From the NCBI GenBank assembly GCA_020724325.1, contig DYHC01000014.1, positions 1-15,439 on the forward strand: a stretch of 15,439 bases of DNA, in the 5' to 3' direction. The notes below the pieces were generated by a model. The model saw nothing but the letters and a program-made list of their open reading frames with translations, was not told the DNA's origin and ran no database searches. The position numbers and the translations under genes were made by a program. Origin of the DNA: Melioribacter roseus. Lineage in GTDB: Bacteria > Bacteroidota > Ignavibacteria > Ignavibacteriales > Melioribacteraceae. Positions 1 to 8,000 of this stretch are shown in pieces (position 1 is the first letter of the stretch; each line of letters begins with the position of its first letter).

Positions 1-657
1 GCTCATTACGGTTCTGTTAGCGCTGTTACATTTGCCATTGTGTTAATCTACCTGGATAGATTAGGGGTTAAGTACGAAGAGTTTACAACCGTGCTTCTTG
101 TATTACTCGAGATCCCGGCAATTGCAGTAGGAATTTTTATCGCGCGTTTACGAGTAAGCAAAATTCAAATTTCCTATGGTAAACTTGTTCATGAAGTTCT
201 CTTTGGAAAAAGCATCTATCTACTATTAACCGGATTAATTGCCGGGTATATTCTTGGTCCCGACGGAATCAAACCTGTTAAGATTGTTTTTTTCGAACCC
301 TTTAAGGGCGTGTTAACCTTTTTCCTTCTCGAAATGGGGTTAGTTGCATCTCGCAGGTTATCGGATTTGAAAAATGCCGGTTCGTTTCTAATATTGTTCG
401 GCATGATAATGCCGTTAATTTCCGGAACAATAGGAACGGTAGTTGGTTACTACACCGGGCTATCGATTGGCGGAACCGCGGTACTTGCAACGTTAGCCGG
501 AAGCGCTTCTTACATAGCAGCACCGGCTGCAATGCGTATTGCTGTTCCGGAAGCTAATCCTACTTATTATCTAACTGCCTCTCTCGTTATTACTTTTCCG
601 TTTAACCTTATTATAGGCATTCCAATTTATCACTGGATGTCTGTAATGATTCATTGA
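1..657 (+). CDS. sbtA: SbtA-like sodium-dependent bicarbonate symporter, 3' part only
   Basis: The frame is open from the first base of the window, so the 5' end lies outside; 218 residues remain of a family usually about 320-375 residues long. The visible part begins with AHYGSVSAVTF, and later has SASYIAAPAAMRIAVPEANP and a final ITFPFN..IGIPIY segment, all hallmarks of the SbtA (DUF897) family. At least five hydrophobic segments are visible. SbtA family members import bicarbonate with sodium across the inner membrane; the substrate has been shown in cyanobacteria, and in a probable heterotroph it is inferred only. The SbtB-like gene starts 9 bases after the stop, which strongly supports the assignment. 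A GTG at base 40 is not the real start, since family-conserved sequence lies before it. Confidence 0.9.
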   Translation, partial: AHYGSVSAVTFAIVLIYLDRLGVKYEEFTTVLLVLLEIPAIAVGIFIARLRVSKIQISYGKLVHEVLFGKSIYLLLTGLIAGYILGPDGIKPVKIVFFEPFKGVLTFFLLEMGLVASRRLSDLKNAGSFLILFGMIMPLISGTIGTVVGYYTGLSIGGTAVLATLAGSASYIAAPAAMRIAVPEANPTYYLTASLVITFPFNLIIGIPIYHWMSVMIH

Positions 658-666
658 GGAAATAAT

Positions 667-960
667 ATGAAAATAAAATTAGTTACTATTATAACAGAGT
701 CAATTTTAGAACAGATGCTTGTTAACGATATTAAAAATCTTGGTGCTAAAGGTTACACAATTTTGGAAGCGCGCGGAAGCGGCGCACATGGAAATAGAAG
801 CGCCGATTGGGGACAAAATCAAAATATACAGATAGAAATTATCTGTAACGAATCAACCGCTAATGCAATTTGCGAACATTGCCAAAAAAACTATTATCCA
901 TATTATGCTATGGTAATTTTTACATCCGATATTCAAGTATTGCGTTCAGACAAATTTTAA
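667..960 (+). CDS. sbtB: SbtB-like PII-family regulator, short form without the C-terminal Cys loop
   Basis: This 97-residue protein has the PII ferredoxin-like layout: an opening strand KLVTIITE, helix 1, GAKGYTILEARGSG, and the GSGxxGNRS segment that matches the start of the SbtB T-loop. The closing strand is YYAMVIF...IQVLRS. SbtB proteins bind adenine nucleotides and inhibit or tune SbtA at the inner membrane. Cyanobacterial SbtB often ends with a redox loop of the CGPxGC type; here the chain stops at VLRSDKF, so that loop is absent. Cysteines present (in EIICNE and AICEHCQ) are not in that position. The Shine-Dalgarno GAGGA (656-660) overlaps the sbtA stop, so translation of the two genes is probably coupled. 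Confidence 0.85.
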   Translation: MKIKLVTIITESILEQMLVNDIKNLGAKGYTILEARGSGAHGNRSADWGQNQNIQIEIICNESTANAICEHCQKNYYPYYAMVIFTSDIQVLRSDKF

Positions 961-972
961 AACGGAGATAAA

Positions 973-1656
973 ATGAAAAAACTAAATGCAAATCAGAAAT
1001 TATTGTTAGCTTCGGCAATAATTACAATAACAGGAATAATTTTATCTGGACCGATTGGAATTTTGATTGCACAAATTAAGCCGCAACCTGCTTGGCAGGG
1101 AGAAATAGTTTTCATTGCAAATTACCATTATGTTCAAACCGTTCCTTATCTTTTTGGATTTTTACTCATATTAGGTTTTACATTATTTATGTCCGCTTCA
1201 TTTAGATTAGCTTCTACCGGTTATCAGAAAATTTTACGGATTGCAGCCAATATATTTACTGCTGTTTATGTTGCCATGATAGGTTTAAATTATGCTATTC
1301 AGACAGCATTAGTACCAGCATTAATTTACAAGAACCCTTCTTTTGCTGGATTATTTACAATGGCAAATCCGCAGTCTGTTGGCTGGATATTAGAAATGTT
1401 CGGTTATGGATTCTTAGGAATAGCAGCAATTTTAATTGCGCCTGTTTTTAATAAAGGAATAAGAATGAATTTGATAAGGTACTTGCTGACTGCAAATGGT
1501 GTAATAAGTATTTTAGGCGCGGCTGCAACAACTTTAGGCACTAATTGGTTAATGGAATGGCCTGGGATTGTTAGCGTTGTAGTATGGAATTTATTAATTC
1601 TTGTGATTATGGTGTTAGTTATTGTAGATATTTATAAATCTAAATTTGCAGATTAA
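973..1656 (+). CDS. Six-helix integral membrane protein of unknown function
   Basis: I do not recognise the family with confidence; it faintly resembles DUF4386-type membrane proteins. The 227 residues hold about six hydrophobic segments, near residues 10-34, 55-78, 86-110, 134-158, 168-188 and 195-220. The first two are separated by a polar stretch (KPQPAWQGEIVFIANYHYVQT) that probably lies outside the membrane. There is no signal peptide apart from the first helix and no obvious catalytic motif. It starts 12 bases after the SbtB-like gene with a GGAG Shine-Dalgarno (964-967), so it is the third gene of the sbtA-sbtB transcript. That position hints at a link to the transporter, but nothing in the sequence shows it. 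Confidence 0.75.
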   Translation: MKKLNANQKLLLASAIITITGIILSGPIGILIAQIKPQPAWQGEIVFIANYHYVQTVPYLFGFLLILGFTLFMSASFRLASTGYQKILRIAANIFTAVYVAMIGLNYAIQTALVPALIYKNPSFAGLFTMANPQSVGWILEMFGYGFLGIAAILIAPVFNKGIRMNLIRYLLTANGVISILGAAATTLGTNWLMEWPGIVSVVVWNLLILVIMVLVIVDIYKSKFAD

Positions 1657-1694
1657 CAAAACGAACCGGGGAATTAATTCTCAATTCTCAATTT

Positions 1695-1716
1695 ATCCGC
1701 TGTCTTATTAGCGGAT
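1695..1716 (+). terminator. Hairpin after the sbtAB transcript
   Basis: The arms ATCCGCT (1695-1701) and AGCGGAT (1710-1716) pair perfectly over 7 bp with an 8-nt loop. The downstream sequence is T-containing (TCCAAATTTTC) but has no clean T-run, so it is a modest intrinsic terminator. It sits between convergent genes. The same 7-bp core occurs in the hairpin at 4428-4465. A 7-bp tandem, AATTCTC twice (1676-1689), lies just upstream. Confidence 0.6.
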
Positions 1717-1736
1717 TCCAAATTTTCAATTGCATT

Positions 1737-3428
1737 TTAAAAACCAGCTGCTTGTCCATCTTTTCTAGATTCCGAAGCGCCGTAATACACTTTATTAACC
1801 GGATCGTACATAATAGCTTGGTAGCCGCCGTAATTTCCAACATCGTATCTTACCTTATGACCCATCTTAATCAGTTCGCGGATTACATCATAGCCGAATG
1901 CAGATTCCAAACATACCTCGCCGCCATCGGTCATTTTTTCACCCGTTGGTTCGGACGATCCTTCGTGCAGAATTCTAGGAGCATCGCCGGCTTCCTGTAT
2001 ATTCATTCCAAAATCGATTATGTTCATTATTATTTGAACATGTCCCTGAGGCTGGGTAGCTCCGCCCATTACTCCAAAACTAAGGAATGGTTTTCCGTTT
2101 TTTGTAACAAATGCCGGTATAATTGTGTGAAATGGTCTTTTATGAGGCGCATAAGTATTAAAGTGACCTTCTTCAAGCATAAACATTTCGCCTCTATTCT
2201 GAAGAACAAAACCGAGTTTGTATGGAGTCATTCCGCTCCCCATACCGCGGTAATTGCTTTGAATTAGTGATACCATGTTGCCTTCTTCATCTGCAACAGT
2301 TAAATAAATTGTATCTCCTTCATTTAGTGCAGGATTTCCGGCATCATAAGTTCTGGCAGCCCGGTTGTCATTAATTAGTTTCCTTCGCTGCTCTGCATAA
2401 TCTTTCGATATTAATTCTTTAGTTGGAATTTTATTGAATTCCGGATCGGCATAAAATTTTGCCCTGTCTTCAAATGCAAGCTTCTTGGCTTCAACAAAAT
2501 AATGGATATGTTCTTTCGAACCGAATCCGAAATCCTTAACCGGATATTTTTCCAAAATGTTCAACATCTGTAATGCCGCTATTCCCTGTCCGTTAGGCGG
2601 TAATTCCCATACATCATAACCGCGGTAATTTGTTGATACCGGTTCAACCCATTCAGATTTATGATCGGCTAAATCCTGATAAGATAAAAATCCGCCTACT
2701 TCTTTCATGTAAGCATCAATTACTTTTGCAACTTCGCCTTTATAAAAATAATCTCTTCCCTCTTTGGCAATTTTATCATACGTGTTTGCTAAAAAAGGAC
2801 TGGTCCACATTTCGCCTTTAACGGGTCCTTTTCCGTTTCTCATAAAAATTTCTTCGAAGCCGGGAAATCTTCTAAGCGACTGTGCATTTCTCTGCCAGTA
2901 AAATGCAATTAATTCTGTAACAGGAAATCCTTCGCGCGCATATTTAATTGCTGGAGCCAGAATATCTGTCATTGGCAGTTTCCCGAATCTTTTATGCAGT
3001 TCGAACCAGCCGTCAACGGCTCCGGGAACAGAAACCGGCAATGGTCCGAATGGAGGAATTCTTTTTATGTTATTCTTCTTAAAATAATTTAGAGCAAGCG
3101 AATAAGGCGAGCGTCCGCTCGCATTCAATCCATATAACTTTTTGTCTTTAGCGCTCCATACAATTGCGAACAGGTCGCCGCCTATTCCACATCCGGTAGG
3201 TTCCATTAAACCAAGACAAGCGTTTGCAGCAATAGCCGCATCAATTGCGCTTCCACCTTTCTTTAATATGTCTAATGCTGCCTGGGTTGCAAGCGGCTGA
3301 CTTGTAGCAGCCAAACCATTCTTTGCAATTACTTCGGATCTGGTGGCAAATTCTTTTCCTGTAATACGATCCTGGGCAAAATTAAATGAAGCAAAAAGAA
3401 TAAATAGAAACGGTATTATCTTTTTCAT
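1737..3428 (-). CDS. Exported gamma-glutamyltransferase-family hydrolase (YwrD-like)
   Basis: The 563-residue protein belongs to the Ntn-hydrolase family of gamma-glutamyltransferases, made as a precursor that cleaves itself before a threonine. A signal peptide (KKIIPFLFILFASFNFA, likely cut after Ala18) places it in the periplasm. Visible landmarks are GGSAIDAAIAANACLGLMEP, Arg106 in ASGRSPY (matching the gamma-glutamyl carboxylate-binding Arg of E. coli GGT), VPGAVDGW, the processing site GDTIYLTVAD with Thr373 as expected nucleophile, and GVMGGATQPQGHVQ. Thr373 lies seven residues before the Asp of VAD, as Thr391 does in E. coli. The sequence around the nucleophile (DTIYLTVAD instead of TTHYSVVD, followed by SNYRGMGSG) is that of the YwrD-like branch, whose substrates are poorly defined. 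Glutathione or gamma-glutamyl peptide hydrolysis is therefore likely but not certain. Confidence 0.9.
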   Translation of the reverse strand: MKKIIPFLFILFASFNFAQDRITGKEFATRSEVIAKNGLAATSQPLATQAALDILKKGGSAIDAAIAANACLGLMEPTGCGIGGDLFAIVWSAKDKKLYGLNASGRSPYSLALNYFKKNNIKRIPPFGPLPVSVPGAVDGWFELHKRFGKLPMTDILAPAIKYAREGFPVTELIAFYWQRNAQSLRRFPGFEEIFMRNGKGPVKGEMWTSPFLANTYDKIAKEGRDYFYKGEVAKVIDAYMKEVGGFLSYQDLADHKSEWVEPVSTNYRGYDVWELPPNGQGIAALQMLNILEKYPVKDFGFGSKEHIHYFVEAKKLAFEDRAKFYADPEFNKIPTKELISKDYAEQRRKLINDNRAARTYDAGNPALNEGDTIYLTVADEEGNMVSLIQSNYRGMGSGMTPYKLGFVLQNRGEMFMLEEGHFNTYAPHKRPFHTIIPAFVTKNGKPFLSFGVMGGATQPQGHVQIIMNIIDFGMNIQEAGDAPRILHEGSSEPTGEKMTDGGEVCLESAFGYDVIRELIKMGHKVRYDVGNYGGYQAIMYDPVNKVYYGASESRKDGQAAGF

Positions 3429-3465
3429 TTCAATACTCTGTTAAAATTCGATGGTAAAATAATTT

Positions 3466-3493
3466 TTTGATAGGAAAAGCAAAAGTATTTTTG
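3466..3493 (+). promoter_or_regulatory. Candidate promoter for the SPFH gene
   Basis: TTTG (3466-3469) and TATTTTTG (3486-3493) resemble the Bacteroidota -33 and -7 elements, with a 16-base spacer that is slightly short for that class. It lies 53 bases before the start of the SPFH gene. This is a consensus match only, in an AT-rich region where such matches occur by chance. Confidence 0.35.
3480..3487 (-). promoter_or_regulatory. Candidate -7 element for the hydrolase gene
   Basis: On the minus strand this reads TACTTTTG, a match to the Bacteroidota -7 consensus TAnnTTTG, 51 bases before the hydrolase start codon. I see no convincing -33 TTG at the right distance. It overlaps the plus-strand element at 3486-3493 by two bases. 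This is a consensus match only. Confidence 0.3.
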
Positions 3494-3546
3494 TAAATAA
3501 ATAGCCGTGAAATATTATCGACACTAACAAATAACCAGGAGGAAAT

Positions 3547-4416
3547 ATGTTATTCATAATTGCACTTATTGTTGTAGTAGTTTCTTTTTTTGTCTACAAG
3601 AGTATGCGTAAATACGGTCGTTATCAGGAAGCCAAAATTTCAATTGCAGGAATTGTAATTGGTGCTATAGTTGCATTTGTACAACTCTTTACGGTTGTTC
3701 CAGCTGGAACAGTAGGAGTGGTTGATTTTCTGGGTATGGTAAGCGAAACTACTCTTAAATCAGGAGTTAATTTTGTTAATCCGATGGCTCGTGTAATTAA
3801 TTTTAGCATAAAGACACAGGAATTAAAGGAAGTAATGAATGTACCTTCGCAGGAAGGGCAGAATGTTCAGCTTGAAATAAGTCTTCTTTTTTCACTCGAT
3901 CCAGATAATGCATCGAAGATATACAAGACGGTTGGAGAGAATTATGAAGAAATAATTTTAATTCCTCAATTCCGTTCTGTGGTACGTGGAATAACAGCCA
4001 AGTATGAAGCCAAAGCTCTTTATACCTCTTCAAGAGAAGTCCTTGCTCACGAAATTAAAGCTGAACTTGAAAAGCTTGTGGGTCCAAGGGGCATTTTAAT
4101 TGAATCGGCTCCGTTACGTCAAATAGTATTGCCGGCTGGTTTAACCGCAGCAATTGAAGAAAAACTTAAAGCCGAGCAGGAAAGTCAAAGGATGCAGTTT
4201 GTTCTTGAACGGGAAAAACAGGAAGCCGATAGAAAAAGAATTGAAGCCAAAGGAATTGCGGATTTCCAGGATATTGTTGCCAGAGGAATCAGCCAGCAGC
4301 TATTACAATGGAAAGGCATTGAAGCCACCGAAAAACTTGCTAACTCGCCAAATTCTAAAGTTGTAATTATCGGCTCAGGCAAAGACGGGTTGCCAATAAT
4401 ACTTGGTAATCAATAA
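3547..4416 (+). CDS. Prohibitin/SPFH-domain membrane protein
   Basis: This 289-residue protein has two N-terminal hydrophobic segments (about 1-17 and 31-50). A PHB/SPFH domain follows (about 50-220), beginning with VPAGTVGVVDFLGMVSE and containing LKSGVNFVNP, QEGQNVQLEISLLFSLDPD and the prohibitin-like VVRGITAKYEAKALYTSSRE. A charged coiled-coil stretch rich in E, K and R comes next (about 205-245), then a C-terminal PNSKVVIIGSGKDGLPIIL segment. Prohibitin-type proteins form large membrane-attached ring assemblies that act as scaffolds, often for FtsH-type proteases; the partner here is unknown. The start is firm: AGGAGG (3537-3542) is placed 4 bases before the ATG. The gene stands alone, closed by a strong hairpin just after its stop. 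Confidence 0.9.
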   Translation: MLFIIALIVVVVSFFVYKSMRKYGRYQEAKISIAGIVIGAIVAFVQLFTVVPAGTVGVVDFLGMVSETTLKSGVNFVNPMARVINFSIKTQELKEVMNVPSQEGQNVQLEISLLFSLDPDNASKIYKTVGENYEEIILIPQFRSVVRGITAKYEAKALYTSSREVLAHEIKAELEKLVGPRGILIESAPLRQIVLPAGLTAAIEEKLKAEQESQRMQFVLEREKQEADRKRIEAKGIADFQDIVARGISQQLLQWKGIEATEKLANSPNSKVVIIGSGKDGLPIILGNQ

Positions 4417-4427
4417 TTTATTTTGGC

Positions 4428-4465
4428 GTGGAAAATCCGCTTCTGCAAAGAGCGGATTTTTCCAC
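4428..4465 (+). terminator. Strong intrinsic terminator after the SPFH gene
   Basis: The arms GTGGAAAATCCGCT (4428-4441) and AGCGGATTTTTCCAC (4451-4465) pair along their whole length with one bulged T, around a 9-nt loop. The inner core ATCCGCT/AGCGGAT is identical to that of the hairpin at 1695-1716. The T-run lies inside the right arm (TTTTTCCAC) and is followed by TTTAA. It separates the SPFH gene from the copper cluster, whose first start codon is only 36 bases downstream. Confidence 0.75.
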
Positions 4466-4489
4466 TTTAAATTGAATTAGCAATTTTCA

Positions 4490-4497
4490 TATATTTG
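4490..4497 (+). promoter_or_regulatory. Candidate -7 element directly before the copper cluster
   Basis: TATATTTG matches the Bacteroidota -7 consensus TAnnTTTG and ends 4 bases before the GTG start of the first cluster gene. A TTG at 4472-4474 could be the -33 element, but its 15-base spacer is short. The terminator ends at 4465, so a promoter of the cluster must lie in this small gap unless transcription reads through. If used, transcription would begin at or next to the start codon. Confidence 0.4.
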
Positions 4498-4501
4498 CTG
4501 T

Positions 4502-4885
4502 GTGAAAAAGTTACTTCAAATATCGTTTGCATTAGTATATCTATTTTTAACAACGGGTTTTACAATAACACTTCATTATTGCGGTGGAATAGTAAATAAT
4601 GTAAGCGTTGTTAGAACTTATGGCGATAAGGATCCTTGCGGATGCGACGATAATAAATGTGAAAATTCATGCTGCAACGATGAAATTCAAACAATAAAAT
4701 TAATAGACTCTCACAAACCTGAAGCAAAGTTTAACCAAGACATTATTGTAGATTTGATAGGGTTCCTCTCTATCTCAAGTTTTTTGAACCTTGAGCTGCA
4801 CCAAATAGAGTATATTACAAGTCATCTTAGAGGAGATACAGGCCCGCCGCATCTTTATCTGAATAATCGTACTATCCTTATTTAA
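4502..4885 (+). CDS. Small exported Cys-rich protein of the HYC/CC/PP type
   Basis: The 127-residue product starts with a signal peptide (KKLLQISFALVYLFLTTGFTITL) followed at once by HYCGG. A Cys-rich stretch (CGCDDNKCENSCCND) comes next, and LRGDTGPPHLYL near the end. These three landmarks (HYC, CC, PP) define a small family I know from Bacteroidota as a neighbour of copper efflux genes; its function is not established. The Cys, His and Asp content suggests metal binding in the periplasm or at the membrane. The start is GTG at 4502: the nearest upstream in-frame stop is at 4478-4480, with no ATG, GTG or TTG between. There is no Shine-Dalgarno sequence. It heads the cluster but is separated from cusA by 126 bases that hold a long hairpin. 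Confidence 0.8.
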   Translation: MKKLLQISFALVYLFLTTGFTITLHYCGGIVNNVSVVRTYGDKDPCGCDDNKCENSCCNDEIQTIKLIDSHKPEAKFNQDIIVDLIGFLSISSFLNLELHQIEYITSHLRGDTGPPHLYLNNRTILI

Positions 4886-4920
4886 TAACATATCAATTTT
4901 TCTTTTCAGCAATAAGTTGC

Positions 4921-4960
4921 ATGATATTTATATATGCTCTACCAGCATGTATAATATCAT
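4921..4960 (+). promoter_or_regulatory. 40-nt imperfect palindrome in front of cusA
   Basis: The arms ATGATATTTATATATGCT (4921-4938) and AGCATGTATAATATCAT (4944-4960) are near-perfect reverse complements with one bulge and one mismatch, around the 5-base centre CTACC. No T-run follows, so it does not look like a simple terminator. It lies 35 bases after the stop of the HYC/CC/PP gene and 51 bases before the cusA start. It could be an operator for a metal-responsive repressor, or an RNA hairpin that protects or processes the message between these two genes. The sequence does not decide between these. Confidence 0.6.
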
Positions 4961-5011
4961 CTGCTATTGAATTTTATTAAAAAGTAATTAAAAACCTGTA
5001 AGAGAATTGAT

Positions 5012-8000
5012 ATGATAGAAAAAATTATTGATTGGTCTGCAAACAACAGATTCATCGTAATATTAATTTATCTGATAATTGTTGGATTCGGGATTTACAG
5101 CGTTGCCAATCTTCCGGTTGATGCAATTCCGGACCTTTCAGAAAATCAGGTAATAATTTTTACTGAGTGGATGGGAAGATCACCTCAAATAATTGAAGAT
5201 CAGGTTACCTTTCCAATTGTTTCTGGTTTGCAGGGTTTACCACAAGTTAAGGCGGTTCGTGCAAATTCAATGTTTGGAATGTCTTTTGTCTTCGTAATAT
5301 TCGAAGATGGTGTAGATACTTATTTTGCACGCAGCCGTGTATTGGAAAGAATGAACACTATTCAAGCTCAGCTCCCGTCCGGTGTTGTTCCTTCGCTTGG
5401 TCCAGACGGAACAGGTGTTGGTCATGTTTTTTGGTACACCGTTGAAGGAGGCGGTTATGACCTTGGAACATTGCGCTCAATTCAGGATTGGTACATTCGA
5501 TATAAACTTTCATCCGTTGAAGGCGTGGCGGAAGTTGCCAGCATAGGCGGATTTGTCAAACAGTACCAGGTTGACGTTAATCCTAACGGCTTACGCGCAT
5601 ACAATTTAACCGTTACAGATGTAATAAGCTCAATACAAAAAAGCAATAACGAAGTTGGCGGAAAACTTCTTGAAATTAGTGATGCCGAATATTTTGTGCG
5701 TGGACAGGGTTATATCAAATCGAAAGAAGATATAGAAAATACAGTTATAAAAACTTCTACAAACGGAATTCCGGTTTTGATTAAGAATGTAGCTGCCGTT
5801 AGTATTGGAGGAGATATACGAAGAGGCGCTCTTGAAAAAAACGGCAAAGGTGAAGTTGTTGGCGGAATAATTGTTATGCGCACCGGTGAAAACGCTCAAA
5901 ATGTTATTGACCGGGTAAAAGCAAAAATAAAGGAAATTTCTCCTGGACTTCCTCCAGAAGTTGAAATAAAAGCTTCATACGATAGAAGTACTTTAATAAA
6001 AGAGGCGGTTGGTACGTTAGAGAGAGCTTTAATTGAAGCGGCTATTACAGTTTCAATTATGGTTGCCGTCTTTCTTCTCCACTGGAGAAGCATAGTTAGA
6101 ATCCTAATAGAAATTCCAATCGCAGTGTTAATCTCTTTCATACTTATGTATACTTTCAATATTACTTCGAATATAATGAGTCTTGGCGGAATTATTTTAG
6201 CTATAGGTGTTATTGTAGATTCTTCCATTGTTCTTGTTGAAAATGCTTATCGAAATATTGCAAAAGAAATTGAACACAAAGGAGAGTTAACCTCGGCAGA
6301 GTATAAGAAGATTTCTGTCGACTCTGCAAAACAGGTTGGAAGAGCAATTTTCTTTTCGGAGTTAATAATTCTTGTATCCTTTCTGCCGGTATTTCTTTTA
6401 ACGGGACAGGAAGGAAAACTTTTTAAGCCACTTGCTTTCACAAAATCATTTACAATGATTGGTTCTGCGGTTGTTGTTATTTCTTTGATACCAGTTTTAA
6501 TGACTATGTTAATGAGAGGTAAATTCCGACCGGAAGAAAAAAACCCAACAACGCGATTATTCATCAGAATTTACGAACCGGTTATTCACTGGGTACTCAA
6601 ACACCGAAAAACAACTATTGCTATAAACGCTCTTGCCCTTGTTATAACAGTCCCAATGATTCTAAATACCGGAAGCGAGTTTATGCCGCCGCTTGATGAA
6701 GGATCCATTCTATATATGCCGGTTACTCTTCCCGGGGCTTCTATTTCAGAGGTCAACAGAATTTTAGTTGAACAAGATAAAATTATTAAGTCTATTCCAG
6801 AAGTTCATCATGTACTTGGCAAAACCGGCAGAGCAGAAACTGCAACAGACAATGCTCCATTGAGTATGATTGAAACAATAATTATCCTAAAACCAAAAAG
6901 TGAATGGCGTTCGGGAATTACTAAGCAAGATATAGTTGCGGAACTTGATTCCAAACTTCAAATTCCGGGTGTAAGAAACGGTTGGACACAGCCAATTATT
7001 AACCGGATAAATATGCTTTCAACCGGCGTTCGTACAGATATTGGTTTTAAGATTTTTGGACCAAATCTTGACACACTGGAATCTTACGCTATTAAAGCTG
7101 AAAATCTGCTAAAGAAAGTTGACGGTGCCGTTGATGTGGTTGCAGAAAGAGTTCAAAGCGGTTTCTATCTAGATATTAAAATCAAAAGAGAATATGCAGC
7201 TCGTTACGGAGTAAATATTTCTGACCTTCAAAATATTATTGAAACCGCAATTGGCGGACAAAATCTTGGAACTGTAATTGAAGGAAGAATGAGGTTTCCT
7301 ATCCGTTTCCGGTATCAAAAAGATTTCCGCAGCAATATTGAAGCACTAAGAGGATTGATTGTTCCGGTTTCGTTATCTAATCCAATATTATCGTCATCTA
7401 TGAATACAATGGGCAGCGCTGTAGTACCTAATAATTTATCTAGTAGTATGGCTTCAATGAACAGCAGATCGATTACAGGAAGTTCCATGCAAACATCTAA
7501 TCCCGTTTCCGATTTCTCACTTACCGCCTTTGATCAGAATTCGATTACTTACATTCCGCTCTCTGAAATAGCAGATATTGAGCTGCTGACAGGTCCGCCA
7601 ATGATAAACAGCGAAAACGGAATGCTTCGTTCTATCGTTTTTATGAATACACGCGGAAGAGATATGGGCAGTGTAATGGCTGACGCAAAGGAAATAATCG
7701 AAGAAAACTTAAAACTTCCACTGGGATATTCTTACAACTGGAGTGGACAATACGAAAGTAAAGTCCGTGCTCAACAAACCATACAAATAATAATGCCGGT
7801 TGTATTTCTTGTGATTTTTGTTTTGCTCTTTTTCACATTAAAAGATTATCTCGAAGCAGCAGTAGTAATGTTATCCGTTCCATTCGCATTGATTGGAGGA
7901 ATGTATATGATTTACATACTCGATTACAATTTCTCCGTTGCAGTTTGGGTTGGATTTATTGCGTTGTATGGAGTTGCAGTTGAAACCGGTGTTGTTATGG

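Noticed and set aside
40..42. GTG at base 40 as the real start of the SbtA-like gene
   Set aside because: The conserved AHYGSVSAVTF motif is encoded before it in the same open frame, so the gene simply runs in from outside the window.
1752..2267. 171-codon plus-strand reading frame
   Set aside because: It lies wholly inside the gamma-glutamyltransferase-family gene on the other strand and shows no family features.
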